Assembly: GCA_002633005.1 (NCBI GenBank)
Contig: NMRA01001020.1
Coordinates: 1-64,000 of the forward strand
Source of the DNA: Phoronis australis
Lineage: Eukaryota; Phoronida; Phoronidae
Direction of reading: 5' to 3'
DNA length: 64,000 nucleotides
Shown here: piece by piece, positions 35,001 through 46,466 of the stretch
Numbering within the stretch: position 1 is the stretch's first letter
Layout: each line of letters starts with the position of its first letter
The notes under the pieces: generated by a model
What the model saw: the letters and a program-made list of their open reading frames with translations, nothing else
Told to the model about the DNA's origin: nothing
Database searches by the model: none
Program-made: the position numbers and the translations under genes

Positions 35001-35641
35001 TACACACTTGGTTTATGACCTGGGAGCACCAACAAAAGATTGCAAGAATGCTTCAACAATAAACTGATCCTGATCTTGGAAACTCCTTCGGTCTAGAGTT
35101 GAAACTGTACAGTTCACATTATTTGACTATACCAAGAAACCATTCATGTTAAAAAACAATGGAAAGCACATGGGACACATCTATCTGAATTTGAACGGAC
35201 AAAATTTCATTCAAACGAAAAGTACCATGCAAACCCATGAAATATGAAATCGCTTTGGTAAAATGTAACAACTTGTTATATTTTAGGAGAGGCCTAGCAG
35301 AGCAAAATGTAACAACTTGTTATATTTTAATCAGCACATAATTGAGTGGAAACAAATTAAGCACTGTACAACAGGTAACCCTGTGTACAGTATGACAATT
35401 GAGGTACCTTTTCCCAAAGTTAAACATTCTACCATACCCCGAGCTACCATATCAAGAAATTAAAATGATCTCAGATATTCTGAAAGCGAGCTAAATGAGC
35501 ATTGAGCTTGTGCAAAACATATTGTGTTGGTTGAACAAGTTGACCATGAAATACCTGTAATGGATCACAAATCTTCACTTTTGTTCATTTAATTCATTTC
35601 AACCTTGACACTTTTCTGCTGACAAATATGCAACAACTCAC

Positions 35642-35863
35642 CGGAAATCACAACACCATGAACTTGTACTTCACACAGCGTGAGGATCCCATCTTCATCG
35701 AAAATCTGTATATACAAATAGCGCCCAAACACTGGATGACTACAGTTTATACGTAGTGTGTCTCCTGTACTAGCACGTCCTGGGTAGCGACTACACTGTT
35801 GGGATGGGGCAGGTAGACTTGAGCTGTTGGTTACATTGACAAAAAAGTTATGGAGCCGCTCAC
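35642..35863 (-). CDS. Fucolectin-like (F5/8 type C) domain, second exon, unit D1
   Basis: A 222-nt exon on the minus strand with acceptor TTTCAATAG before 35863 and donor GTGAGT at 35641-35636; phase 1 at both ends. It encodes ERLHNFFVNV..., a Cys-containing middle (QQCSRYPGRA) and the closing HPVFGRYLYIQI and TLCEVQVHG motifs, the C-terminal half of the fucolectin/tachylectin-4-type F5/8C fold. Known family role: secreted calcium-dependent binding of fucose or other glycans. The exon follows 42476-42679 in transcription order. It is fully open, so it could be expressed, although its intron now holds a 3 kb transposon. Confidence 0.85.
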
Positions 35864-36641
35864 CTATTGAAATAAGAACAGACAGACATCAAGTGTGAAC
35901 AGCAAGTCAGTGAAAACACAGCAGATCGGTCTAGAGGCCATGAAAAGTGCATATACCAGTGACATCTTTTGGTCAAATACGTCAGTAGTGAAAGGGTCTA
36001 CCCCCAAATTAAGCTCATTTTGGTGTTTTGTTTATTTTTAGATAAATGTAATTCGCGGAGGCTATCTATAAGACCAACCACAAAAATGAGAATGGGAAAC
36101 ATAAATTATAAGTTTCCAACACTTCGCCGAGGAGCATTACACAAAAACTGAAAAAATCTTCACACATCATGCAATCAATGGCAAACGCCCACAAAAAAAC
36201 ATTTTTTTCAAAAAAATAGGTTTCATTGGTATGGAAAACCTTCACGGCAAAAACCTCGTACCGATCATATAATCCAAGTTGTGTTTTAGTAACCTTATTT
36301 ATTACTAAGACCTAAGTAACAGTGTATTCATAATACCCAATTTGTACCAATCACTAATTGTTAGCTTTTGCACCCTCAACTAAACCTCCCACCTTCGATC
36401 TCATTATAACATTGAGTCTTCAATTAAAGCAATATGCAGAATCACAAGAACAGCAAAGATTTCAGTGTAAACAATGCAAACAGACTTGTATCATAGACTA
36501 TAGTACATGGACCGCCAACTCCGTTTACTTTCAATGGACGAAATCTGTGAGCTTGCGCACAAGCCTTTACGTCATTATTCACTGGCGACACCTGGCTCAA
36601 TTATCTGGTGTAATTTCCGGCAAGTACGTCGTCTGCTAATC

Positions 36642-36849
36642 ATGGTCGGTTGCTGTGTGGCCGGTTGTTCGGCTACGCAGGCGAAGTGCAGAGGCGTTAG
36701 CTTCCATAGTGTACGAAGACCACAAAATCCGCTTTGGGAGAAAAAGTTAAGTTCTTGCGTCGACGTGAATGGAAGTTTTTCTTCCAAAAAAAAACTCATA
36801 CATTTGTTCACGACACTTCGAAGATGGGTGTTTTTTAAGAGGCTCTGGT
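36642..36849 (+). pseudogene. THAP zinc-finger exon of the 3 kb element
   Basis: ATG 36642 starts MVGCCVAGCSATQAKCRGVS (THAP C-x4-C), then FHSVRRPQNPLW (the conserved F-H and W) and KKLSSCVD. The closing block YICSRHFEDGCF (C-x2-H) is read only in the +1 frame, after a run of nine As at 36785-36793; with eight As the domain would be intact. A GGTAGGCC after 36846 could be a donor. Known role: DNA binding of the transposon end. The single-base break is either a real frameshift or a homopolymer error. Confidence 0.75.
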
Positions 36850-37612
36850 AGGCCTACTACTTAATCCTGTCTTCACAAATCCATTTTTCTTTTCTCCGTT
36901 TTGATGAAAACTATCTGGTAAACTTTTTGACGAAAAATGTCCGCTAAATTTCTTCCAATGGTAGTGACTGGTGAACTCTTGTCCTTACGAGGACCTTCAG
37001 CCATAGTCTAGTGAGCGAATTAACCAAATTACTCTTAGGTGGCCCTGATCAGACGGTTGGTCTCAGCATAATGCGCAGATTTGGCCAGGATTTGGATCAG
37101 CGATTTCAACAAATTCACATTCGTGTACAAATAAATAGGACGCTAGTAAAACCTTTAACATAAATAAAGATTACATTAATACTTCAGAAATAAATACCTG
37201 GACCTGTCAAAATCTATCCCGCAATTCAACAGCAGGTTACATACTCAATTATTTATGTCGACTGTATGCCGCACAAAACTTGAACCATCTTAGCCAAGTA
37301 CGCTGCAGTCTATGAAAATACCAGAATAACGAAAAACCTCGGAAGCAAGGGAAATGAACCCTAAGAGGTAGCAAGCAAGATAAAGGGGGTGGTAGGGACG
37401 TGAAGCTGACGTGTGCTAATTTTCAATTTCATACTTTTATGTGGCATTTTCATAATTTTGATTTGAGATGTCAACTCAGATCAAACGGTTTGAAAGTTCG
37501 GATTTTTAATTTGTAATGAACTTGAGTTGCACTGCACGTGACCTTTTATGAATTTACCGTAGTTGGCTACAGACAGGCCCACCTTTATAAAAACTAGCAA
37601 CGTAGACAAACG

Positions 37613-37769
37613 CATGCGCGCACCCAGGGGAAAAGTCCAAGAGAAAGAGACGAAAGTCCACAATACGGCAGCACCCCGTTTTTTATTTTAGTTCTCACGC
37701 TTTTTGTTAGCAAAAGGTCCACTTTGCCAGAGATTCGAGCCCCCGTATTAGAGGCTGGGTGCGCGCATG
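37613..37769. mobile_element. MITE, CATGCGCGCACCCAG family, 157 bp
   Basis: Perfect 15 bp inverted ends CATGCGCGCACCCAG and CTGGGTGCGCGCATG, with 5 bp direct repeats AAACG (37608-37612 and 37770-37774). The interior has 'gattcgagccccc', reminiscent of a box B, but no box A. Nested in the THAP element. Confidence 0.9.
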
Positions 37770-38048
37770 AAACGTCTACACAAATTGCACCCAATGCAGC
37801 TCCTGGTTTAAACGCGGGCTTCTTTTTCAAAGTTTGGTCAGGTATAAATAACGCCACAAACATGGAGGTTCACTGAAACACGTCTACCTTACAGATGTGA
37901 CAATCCCTAGCCACGGAAAACTTGAGAGGCCGACAAAAATACTAATGATGAAATACCGGTGATGATAATCATCCACTTTGTTAATTTACTTCACCTACAC
38001 AATTGGAAATAGCCGCTAAAATGAAACTCATTCGAGTAAGCACCACGT

Positions 38049-38188
38049 CATGCGCGCACTCAGAGGGGGGGTTCGAGCCCCCCCCATTTCGCGAAGTGGG
38101 GAAAAAGGTCTGCCCGCTCTCTTGTTAACAACAGGTCCATAACGTCAGGAATTCGAGCGCCCCATTTTGAAGACTGGGTGCGCGCATG
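38049..38188. mobile_element. MITE, CATGCGCGCACCCAG family, 140 bp
   Basis: Inverted ends CATGCGCGCACTCAG and CTGGGTGCGCGCATG (one mismatch), with 5 bp direct repeats CACGT (38044-38048 and 38189-38193). It contains the internal palindromic 'gggggttcgagccccc' and 'ccatttcgcgaagtgggg'. Nested in the THAP element. Confidence 0.9.
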
Positions 38189-38684
38189 CACGTGAGTCCC
38201 TGGACAGCCCCAATATGGTAGAACCCAAGGAGCTCAAGTCGGGGTTAAATCAGGATGGGCATAAATAAGGAAATTTACTGTATCAACAGATTAGACAAAT
38301 AAGAATAAGATACAAAGCATTGATACAGTGTACACGCGCACAATAACTGGGTCTATCATTTTCCCGCCGCAAGCGATTGAACCAATCGGATCACCAATGG
38401 CGCAAACCTTTCGAAAACAAGCCTGATTTTTAGGGAGTCTGTTACTGCTCTTTATATTTTCAAAACTTTAATTTGTTATAGTTAATTTATTTGCTGTGCA
38501 CCTCAATGAGACCAGTTCATATATATGCATTTAACACGATTAATACATTGTAAAACCATAGATTATGCACTATCAACATGAGACAAAAACAGTACACCCC
38601 TTTATTAAAAAATGGGTTAAAGGTTAGAAACAAAGGACGAGAGCGTAGACAAGTTTCCATCACTTGCAACGTCGATTTTTTACG

Positions 38685-39001
38685 ATGGACGTTGGAGAAG
38701 AACATCAGTCTGGTGACAGCAACACGGAATCGCACGAAGGCGATGATTTTCGAAATTTGATTCGTTGTGTTGTTTGTCATTTTTTCCTACAGTTCAGGAT
38801 TATTTGTGGATACAGGAACAAGAACTGAACGATGCAGGGTTCGTGACAACGTTGGTGAACGGTAATATCTATCTAAGGTGTTACAACTGTCATCGATATT
38901 GTCATCTCCTCTGTTTTCATCCAACCTTCCCAGATGAAAACTTGAATGAAGAGGACCTTCAGTACTTGAGTGAGCATGGTATACTGTGTGATTTATGTTG
39001 A
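38685..39001 (+). pseudogene. PHD-like zinc-finger frame in the 3 kb element
   Basis: From ATG 38685 one frame reads MDVGEEHQSGDSNTESHEGD, an acidic start, then RCVVC (C-x2-C, about 38763). Past a run of six Ts (38780-38785) the homologous-looking continuation is in another frame: QDYLWIQEQELNDAGFVT, then YLRCYNCHRYCHLLC, which is C-x2-C-x4-H-x2-C, and GILCDLC to the stop TGA 38999-39001. Ligand spacing fits a PHD finger (Cys4-His-Cys3). The CCTACAG before 38795 could instead be a splice acceptor, which would remove the need for a frameshift. PHD fingers usually bind histone tails. I infer a small element-encoded chromatin-binding protein; no known family was recognised over the whole length. 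Confidence 0.5.
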
Positions 39002-39011
39002 ATTATTCAAC

Positions 39012-39068
39012 GGTTCTTTTAAGAACCATTTCACGCTATACCTACAACCAACGGCCCTTTTAAGGGCC
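39012..39068 (+). promoter_or_regulatory. Two histone-mRNA-type 3' stem-loops in tandem
   Basis: Stem-loop 1 (39012-39027) is GGTTCT-TTTA-AGAACC followed by A. Stem-loop 2 (39053-39068) is GGCCCT-TTTA-AGGGCC followed by ACTCA. Both match the metazoan replication-dependent histone 3' hairpin (GGYYCU-UUUM-ARRRCC) including the 6 bp stem, 4 nt loop and the preceding CAAC seen in some invertebrate histone genes. A purine-rich AGAAGAAC at 39083-39090 lies where a U7 snRNA-binding downstream element would be. They begin 11 bases after the stop codon of the PHD-like frame. Confidence 0.65.
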
Positions 39069-39662
39069 ACTCAACACTTCCCAGAAGAACTGCTCACTTG
39101 AGAATGTTGATTTATCAACACGCTTTCGTAGTTTTCTCAGTAGGCCTATGTGAACCGTAAATCAAAAACTGTCCGATAACTATGCTGCTATTGGGCAAGC
39201 AGACGACATAAAGGGTCGGAACCGAAGTTTGAATTTTGAAATTAATTACCAGTAGCATTGCCAAAAGTACTCACAATACCAACACTTCTACTATTGAAAG
39301 ATTTTGAAGAGCGTTTCAATACCGAAATTAATATAAATTAATGTTTTTTTCGCTGTTTTGGACAGTAAAGTAGATGCAGGTATTTCTCGTCAAATTAAAA
39401 CTGACCGGAAACTGCAGCAGATAGGTCAGGAGAGGTCAACTCAGCTTGTAAGAATATGCTGGAGTTGCGAATCTGTTGTCTATAATCTATGCTTGTATGT
39501 AGTTGGAGGCCTTAGAGACATCATCCAGAAAAAATCTCAACCAATCAGCGTAAAGTGGTTCATATGACATCATCGTGGCCATGAAATTACTGGGAAGCCA
39601 CACTGCGTAACAGCTGAGTGCTATTTCTTGGACGTTCTGTACTTGTCAATCTCTGGGCTAAA

Positions 39663-39803
39663 ATGCCTCTTTGCATGGTGTGCGGTTGTAGCAATGTCAG
39701 CGACAATGTGATACATTTGCACAACTTCCCCACCGATCATGTCGTGTGCCGTGCGTGGAATAGATTTGTATCAACGACAAGGACTGGCGACAAACTTTCC
39801 TGA
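39663..39803 (+). pseudogene. THAP-domain N-terminal fragment
   Basis: ATG 39663 starts MPLCMVCGCSNVSDN (THAP C-x4-C), followed by IHLHNFPTDHVVCRAWNRFV (the HxFP and W landmarks) and STTRTG, then TGA at 39801. The closing C-x2-H segment is missing, so it is either a first exon whose donor is not evident or a truncated relic. It lies in the D1-specific block 39560-41540, just outside the 3 kb element. Confidence 0.6.
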
Positions 39804-41540
39804 TCGGCAAGATCTGTTTTAGGCTTGGTGCAAAGCCGTAGCCCTATACAAAATCTACAGCTTCGCGTAGATGTGGGTAAAAATGACTAAATAAAATCTG
39901 ACTCAGAAATAGTCTCATTAAAAGCTGCACCATTCTTTGAGTGAGTAAACCAAATTATTTACCGGTGTTGGAAGAATTATCGTTCTACCGCTCATCTACT
40001 GCTAAAATTGAAGTGCGTTATTGTGTGTCGGCGTTTTGCCATTACGTCACCTGACCTGAACAGTTTCTTTCCCTCCCGGTTCATTCTATCAACTCTTCTT
40101 TGCTGGCTCGAGGTTGTGTACTGTCACAGCAAATTGTCCGAATTTAGAACAATCTTTACTGCTGCTGCGAAGCTGTCATCATGTCCCAAAAGAAGTCGCA
40201 AAATTTTAATACGGTACGTGCGCTTGTCACGAGTGTACTGTTTTCAAAATGATTTTCTTTGTTACACAACTCAAAAGGTGCAGAGTAATGCTAGAAAATG
40301 ACGTTTATTAGATTGTTCTTCCCGTAAACGACTGGCAACGAGCAAGGTGAGTGTCCGAATTGTCTCCCAGATTTTGCATGCACCCCAGAGGTCGGTCGTT
40401 GGCTCTGCGATATAATTTTCATAACGAGGTGACTAACACAACTCGTACCCGGCCTGTATGATATTTCGTGGTTTAACAGAGCTCAATTCACAGTGTTACC
40501 TTGATGTATATTGGCGATAGTCTTCAAACAGCTAGCTGGCTGGCTACAAAAAATCTGAAGTGTGATCACAAATTCTTATAATTGGGTATGTTTTCATGCA
40601 ATCCAGACTTTATTGGGTAGTTTTAATTTATTGCATACACTCACAATGTTGTGTTGCTATTAAATTTTCATTTTTTTTTAGGTTGACCGAGTGGCGGTGA
40701 TTAGGCTATGGGTTGCAGCATTTCAAGGCGACTTAATTTGAAAATTGAGTTTCTAATATAAAGTTTTCAATGAATTTGATTATAATTGCTTTGTACGAAA
40801 AGATCAAGCTGATATGTGTTGTAATGTTTCCAAGTATTTTGCACCAAATTAAACGGCCTATTGTTGCCTATACCAATACGGGACACACAATCGACAGCCG
40901 CCTGTATTGGAATCGTGCAGCATTCACACCTTCGGCTTCAAAGAAGTCAATGCAAAGCTCCTAACATCAAAGTATTTCTATCAAGCAAATTACTCTTTAT
41001 AATTAACATTGTGAAATTGCTGATAACAATACAGATGAAGCGATTTGTTTTTAACGGCCGTTTCGACAGCCCCAGTCACACTCCTGGGGATTCCCATATA
41101 GGCCCGTATTAGAATATGATGCTAAATAAATGAATAAAAATTCTAAAGGTAATGATTTTGATCAATTTTAATATTAACTACCATGAAATGAAAAATTAAT
41201 GTGTTGCCTTGATTTTCCACGTATTTTGCACTAAATTAAATGGCCAGTCATCGCTGATTCCAGTACTATGGAGACACAATGAAAGCCAAATTCGTGGTAA
41301 TGATGATGTCATAGACTTCGATTGGCGCGAGCGCCGTCTCAACTTTTTTTTTTGGCGCTAAATGGGGTTCGTGATGGTGTTATCGTATTGTCGAAGGCCT
41401 ACTTAATTAACGACTGGGGTATGCTATCACACAGTATTTTGATGTTTTTTATCAATAAATGTATTTTAGATGTAAAAATAGTCATTTTGGCACCATACTT
41501 GGCCTTTAAAGAATCCGTGAATGATGTGTTGACAAGATTA
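39804..41540. other. D1-specific sequence, no further gene recognised
   Basis: Absent from unit D2 and therefore probably part of an insertion, possibly the same element as the THAP fragment at 39663. Frames at 40008-40301 and 41322-41603 show no domain. Terminal repeats were not found. Confidence 0.4.
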
Positions 41541-42475
41541 CAAAAGACTGATCCTTGGGTGTCTACCCATTGTTTAGTCAAAGAACAACACCTAGCGGTA
41601 TAAAATCACAAAGAAGACTTGGCAAGGTCCTAGAGTCATTTCAAATAACTGCGATCATACATATGTTAATTGTTAATGTAAAATAAAACCAATCCTCGAC
41701 CCTGCTTTAGATTCTTGGCAGATCATGCTTCATGCATAAAACTGACAGCTAAGACAAGGCAACTGGTAGAAGTATGGCATTCTCTCGTTGAGTCCAACTT
41801 GTTTTGTAGTATAGTACAACAAGTTGGGCATTTATGGTGGGAGGGCCAGCTCTTTTTTGTTCGATAATTGCACTAATCTCGCATAAGATCCTATCTAGCA
41901 TGACTGGGCTGTGCTGCTGAAAATAAAAGTCGAGTAATAAATGTTTGAACATAAACCAATAGTATTTCTGATTTTCCTCATCAAATGCTGATCATGTTTA
42001 GATTTTGAATGACCAAAATCACAACAAAATACAACTGAAGTTAAGACAATCTATTCTGTCCAAACGTACCAACGCACTGGGTTTGACTGTGTTCACATGT
42101 GGTTGGTAATAAGCTTGGTAGATAATTGGCCTGCATGTTGTCATACCAGACAAAAGACTGTGCTCGGCAGTAAACCAAGGAGCTAGATAATATCAGTACC
42201 TCTCTATATCTGGTAAAAGTCACTGAACAGGATAACACCTAATGGTACACACTTGTTGAGCCTGGTCTGAACCAATGACCTGACTGGTCAAGTCCAGGTA
42301 TCAGCTCTAATTTGAGTAAGGAACACCACGGGACCAATTTCATGACCCACACCATTAAACTAAATCACAACATATTTTTTTGTGAATACACATTTATAGC
42401 ATTAGTCCGTATACAAAAATTAGTTTTAGTGAATTGTGACTTCATCAAAACATTTCAAATGAAGGTGCAATTTAC

Positions 42476-42679
42476 CACAACAGTCTTTTCGGTTCAGTAT
42501 AGTGACATCAGAAATAGAGTACACAGCTAACAGGTCCACTCTCCACCAGGGGTCCTTCTCTTCAACTGTGTGAGTACAGTAGGTGTAGTGTTGACTCAGG
42601 TCCCCATCCACAGCTTTTGAAGAAGTGTAAGAACCCATTGTGCTGGACTGTTGAGTTGGTTTGTTAGCAGCGATATTCC
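42476..42679 (-). CDS. Fucolectin-like (F5/8 type C) domain, first exon, unit D1
   Basis: A 204-nt exon on the minus strand (acceptor TTTCAG before 42679; donor GTAAAT from 42475), phase 1 at both ends. It encodes NIAANKPTQQSSTMGSYTSS, then KAVDGDLSQHYTYCTHT, DPWWRVDLLAVYSISDV and LNRKDCC. The adjacent Cys pair and the Arg-x-Asp before it, joined to GER of the next exon, give the fucolectin motif R-x-D-x4-R. Known role: glycan (fucose) recognition by secreted lectins. No signal peptide exon was recognised, so the gene start is unknown. Identity is strong; expression is unproven. Confidence 0.9.
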
Positions 42680-43386
42680 CTGAAATAAAACCACAATAAT
42701 GGAGAAGAGTTATATTTAGGGAAACAACAAAACTGAGGGAGACAATGTCTTTGACAAGAATGGTCATTAAGTACAGCGAGAAATATGAATTAGCAGTTAA
42801 CCATATAAAACACATTTTGGTAACACACAAGTCAATGCCAAGTCTGAAGAAATATCAGGAACAATCATTTTAAATTTGACATCAGTGAGTAGAAGGAAAG
42901 GTGGGAGGGAAGGATGAATAGAGATAGAGAGGCCGGTGTAGAGCAAGGGAGGGAGAGGGAGCGAGTTTTACATCTTGCTGAAATGACAATAACACTAGAA
43001 ACAAACAAACACATTTCATAATAAGAAAGCCTATACTTTTTGCTATAAAATTACATAATCAGAACATAACGTTTGAGATGTAATTTTACTTGAAGTTGCT
43101 ATCCCTGGAATAATCTTTAGTGATCTACAATTTAAACCACCATTTTGTACAGAGGAGAGCAACGGCAAACAAAAGGTCCGAAGAAGACTGACATTTGTTT
43201 TATTTCTATATGTTTTATTTTGCTATTCTCTATTTGTTTTCTAGAAGATTGTGCTTGATTGACATGACCCATGAGGTCAAGTGATGATGTAAGTTGTTTA
43301 CAATAGCACACTAGACAACATTCTAACACGTTCCAGCATATTAGTGACAAATATAGAACCAAATCAGTTTTTGGCCACAATAAGAT

Positions 43387-43521
43387 CAAAAACCGGACGA
43401 TAGCTGCACAAATAAAGTTGTAAAGAAATTGTTGTAAATATGATCCTGATGATGTCTAATGAAAACACGAAACGTTGAATTGAACATGAACTTTTTTATT
43501 TGTGCGGCGATCGTCCGGTTT
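43387..43521. mobile_element. Short element with AAAAACCGGACGAT ends
   Basis: The left 'aaaaaccggacgatagctgcacaaataaa' region and the right 'tttatttgtgcggcgatcgtccggttttt' region are inverted repeats. The interior has 'atcctgatgatgtctaatga' and 'cgaaacgttg'. A mutated copy is in unit D2 at about 50874-51010, so it predates the duplication. Confidence 0.65.
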
Positions 43522-43530
43522 TTAATATAG

Positions 43531-46466
43531 AACCAGTGGTCTGGAACATTATCGAGTATATGTGTTTGTAGAATGATTGGGTAGATTCTAGAAAGTTCAA
43601 GATTGTGGTCTAAGAGGTGACAGGAACATGGATTCCACAATGTCGCAAGTGGTGCCGTGCGGTCACGCCAAGGTGATTATTTCTATAGACTCTGAGAGAT
43701 CCCAAGTCAGAGTCAGTGGAGATGACATTTTCTGAGTGTCAGTAATATATGGCCAGGCTATAGAAATTCAATTATCACCCAAGTTGTTTTTAGCTGAATG
43801 GCTCCATCGAGTTTACAGTCATTTAGCTTTTCCAACCCCGACTCAAAAGTCCTGGGACACCCTCGCATATTCCCCAGTGATAAAATATATTTCATTTACA
43901 AGAAACACAATCAAATGTAACTTTTGTCTCAAATCTGCCACTACCACATAGTTCTTGGGAGAATACATTGTTTGAGTAATGTTAATAGGTAAAAAAACTG
44001 CCATATTTGACAAAGATTAATAGGATTAAAGATGAAAAACAGGTTTTCATCATGGGATGTCATAGTACCCAGACCTAACCAAAATCAAGGACAGTCGTGT
44101 TCTTTTCAATACAACATATATGCCAACTTTCATTACGTTTTTGGCAGGATTGGCGGATAGAGAGGTGGATGACAAAAAAGACTTGAAAATCTTAAAAATG
44201 GTCACTAGGTGGAACAGAATACGTCAAATCCATCAACAAATAAAAAGGTATAGTGCATTTGCCAAATTTTATGAAAATTGATCACACAAACACGAAAAAC
44301 AAATTTTGCCACTAGAGGGCCCAGCAGTGACTGAATCAGTCCAAAATCCATTTTCTTTCTTTAGCATCACAGGAACATATTTTCTAAATCTTGCGAAGAT
44401 CCTGTAAATACAGTAGCAGACTGCAGATGCCTAGACAGAGATGATGGAAATGTGGATATGTGGGTGCATGTAACAATTTTGTAAAATTTTGGAGAGTATT
44501 CTTTAGCTGTGAGAAAACACCCTTTTAGGCGTCACTTTTCATAAGGGCTGTTCCAGTAAAATCTGTACGGGAGGGGGGACGGCACCTTTTTTCGAACCCA
44601 CCACCCATATTTTTCATTTATTTCTTCAGCCTACCACCCGTAATTTTTTATAAGTTTGAAATGCAACCACCCGTAATTTTTTTTGTTTGTGTGGTTGACT
44701 GCACAGGTGCTTGAGTTTATCTGTTCCTCCATAGCCACTAACGTCATTCATTACTAAGAAAACATATGTTTCTTATATATGGTGATTAGCCATCGAGAAA
44801 TTCGAGCACCTGTGGTTAAATGGTGTTACGGGCATGCCAATGAGGAGATCGGAGGGAGTGAAAAAGTCAGAGCTTTTTGCAAGTTGCATTTTTCTTTCAG
44901 TTTTTGATTCTGTGCGGATTGTTTATAAAATTTACTAAAATTACCCACCATCAAACATTTATGGCCCAATGAAACAACAACGACCTGTATTTTTTTATTT
45001 TTTTGAAGTACGACCACCAACCATTTTGAATTTAAATCAAACGCAACCACCCATAAATTTTTATTTCAGTTGCCTTCCCCCCCTCCCACACAGATTTTGC
45101 TGGAACAGCCATAATAACCTCTTCTATAGGAATACCTTTCGAGCTGACATGGCATGAATTTGGCTAACCATTATAATTATTATTATTACTATTACTACAA
45201 CAAGTGCTGTTTCAAAAGAATTTTAATGGGGTTCTTAAGTTCAACCTTAACGATAATGTGAGAAACGTTTTGATAGCTGTGGATGTAGAGTAGGCCAACT
45301 TTTTGGAAACGAGGAGGTTGAGATTTAAATTCTTGTTTAGACATGCACCAACTTCAAAAATTGATTATTTTTTAACTATTGGCAAGCTCGGAAGTGTTTG
45401 TAATACAGCTATATCCTTCTGTAGTTTGCCATGAAGAACTGAATTCAGACTATAATCTTTTACTTGGGACTTACATCTAAATGTGAGGATATCCACAATG
45501 TTATCATTTTTTGTCTCTTGCTGAAAACAAATTTCCTTCTCAAAGAACTGGGGCTCCTTCTATGATGATTTGTAACTTAGTCAAAAATTGCCTTTAGTTG
45601 AACTCTGGAGACAGGCATTTTTTCAAGAACTGGCGGCTAGTCAGCTATGGCTGCGGTCACTGTGTCATTAAAATAGCTGGTAACGGACAAACGAAACATC
45701 CAACAATTTTATGTGGAATTGACCCCCTATATTCTTAAAAGAATACAGTAAGGGATTGGTACTAGGTTTCGTTAAAAGTGTTGTATGGAACAAAAACGGC
45801 CAACGTCAAAATCAGCGATGGCTTTAAATATGCGGCGCAAGTTTTTTATGCAATGTAGCAAAGGGTTTATACACCAAATTCCCTTGTCTGCCTAAAACCA
45901 CGTATGTTGTTGACAACGAGCTGCGACACAAAAAACAGTGCCTCGTGAGACACGTGGGTTCACATCTTTTAATAGAATGTCCTATCTTTGTCTTTTTACA
46001 TATATACTTCAGACTAACGAACATTGATAAAATAACAATCGTATGGTAATTGCTATTTTAGCTTAAAAGATAATTTGAAGAGAAGTTGCATGTTTTTGTA
46101 GTCTGTGGGAATGGTCCCCTTCATAAGAAACTTGCCCCATACAGTGGTGAGACGTACTTCGTCAATAGATTTTTACTACTAAATTGGTAGACAGAACCCG
46201 TCACAATCAGAAACTTTGATCTAGCTCCTTTTGTGTGGAGCAGGTCAATTACCGCATCAGCGATGACTTCAAGGCAATAAAACACTGACTGAAATAGATC
46301 AAACTATTGTGGACTAACGGGTGATTTTTCTATGAAATTGGCTTCTGAAATTGAAGTCTCCATGAACAATTTTGTTGTGGTCATTTTTTCCCGAAGAGAT
46401 ACAATAAATTCTGGCCAAAATATGGAATTGCTTCTGTTTTGCTTACCAAGGGAAGTCTGTAATGCC
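43531..46466. other. Spacer between duplication units
   Basis: No gene recognised. 44150-44480 is a diverged relative of the repeat at 34774-35000 ('gccactagagggcc', 'gatggaaatgtggatatgtggg'). A MITE is listed separately. Frames at 43736-43951 and 45824-46024 have no domain. Confidence 0.45.
44546..45110. mobile_element. MITE with GGCTGTTCCAG ends, 565 bp
   Basis: Left GGGCTGTTCCAGTAAAATCT and right AGATTTTGCTGGAACAGCC are inverted repeats of about 35 bp, including flanking G/C runs. ATAA occurs on both flanks (a possible 4 bp target duplication). The interior repeats 'aaccaccc.taattttt' about five times in both orientations. Non-coding. Confidence 0.8.

Larger units (their letters stand above)
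36492..39491 (+). mobile_element. THAP DNA transposon, 3000 bp, 7 bp TSD
   Basis: The ends CATAGACTATAG and CTATAATCTATG are inverted repeats with one mismatch. Direct repeats CTTGTAT flank it (36485-36491 and 39492-39498). Unit D2 at about 48509-48525 has the uninterrupted site. Content in order: 5' non-coding block repeated at 5542 and 34699, a THAP exon (36642-36849), nested MITEs (37613-37769 and 38049-38188), a PHD-like frame (38685-39001) and two histone-type stem-loops (39012-39068). THAP plus a 7-8 bp target duplication would suit the P superfamily, but no P-type catalytic domain is visible, so the class is inference. Confidence 0.8.
35001..43530. repeat. Segmental duplication unit D1 (paired with 46467-51015)
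   Basis: From 'tacacacttggtttatgacctg' to 'atttgtgcggcgatcgtcc', D1 aligns in direct orientation with D2. The matching parts include both fucolectin-like exons, the intron sequence around them and the 41545-43530 part. D1 has two extra blocks: the 3000 bp element (36492-39491) and about 39560-41540. D2 has an expanded minisatellite (46811-47228) and a ~140 bp insertion near 48550-48690. Confidence 0.9.

Noticed and set aside
41749-41952. Minus-strand frame PVMLDRILCEISAIIEQKRAG conserved with 49181-49390
   Set aside because: Only about 23 residues are shared, with two synonymous changes, and it diverges straight after; within a recent segmental duplication this is too little to call an exon.
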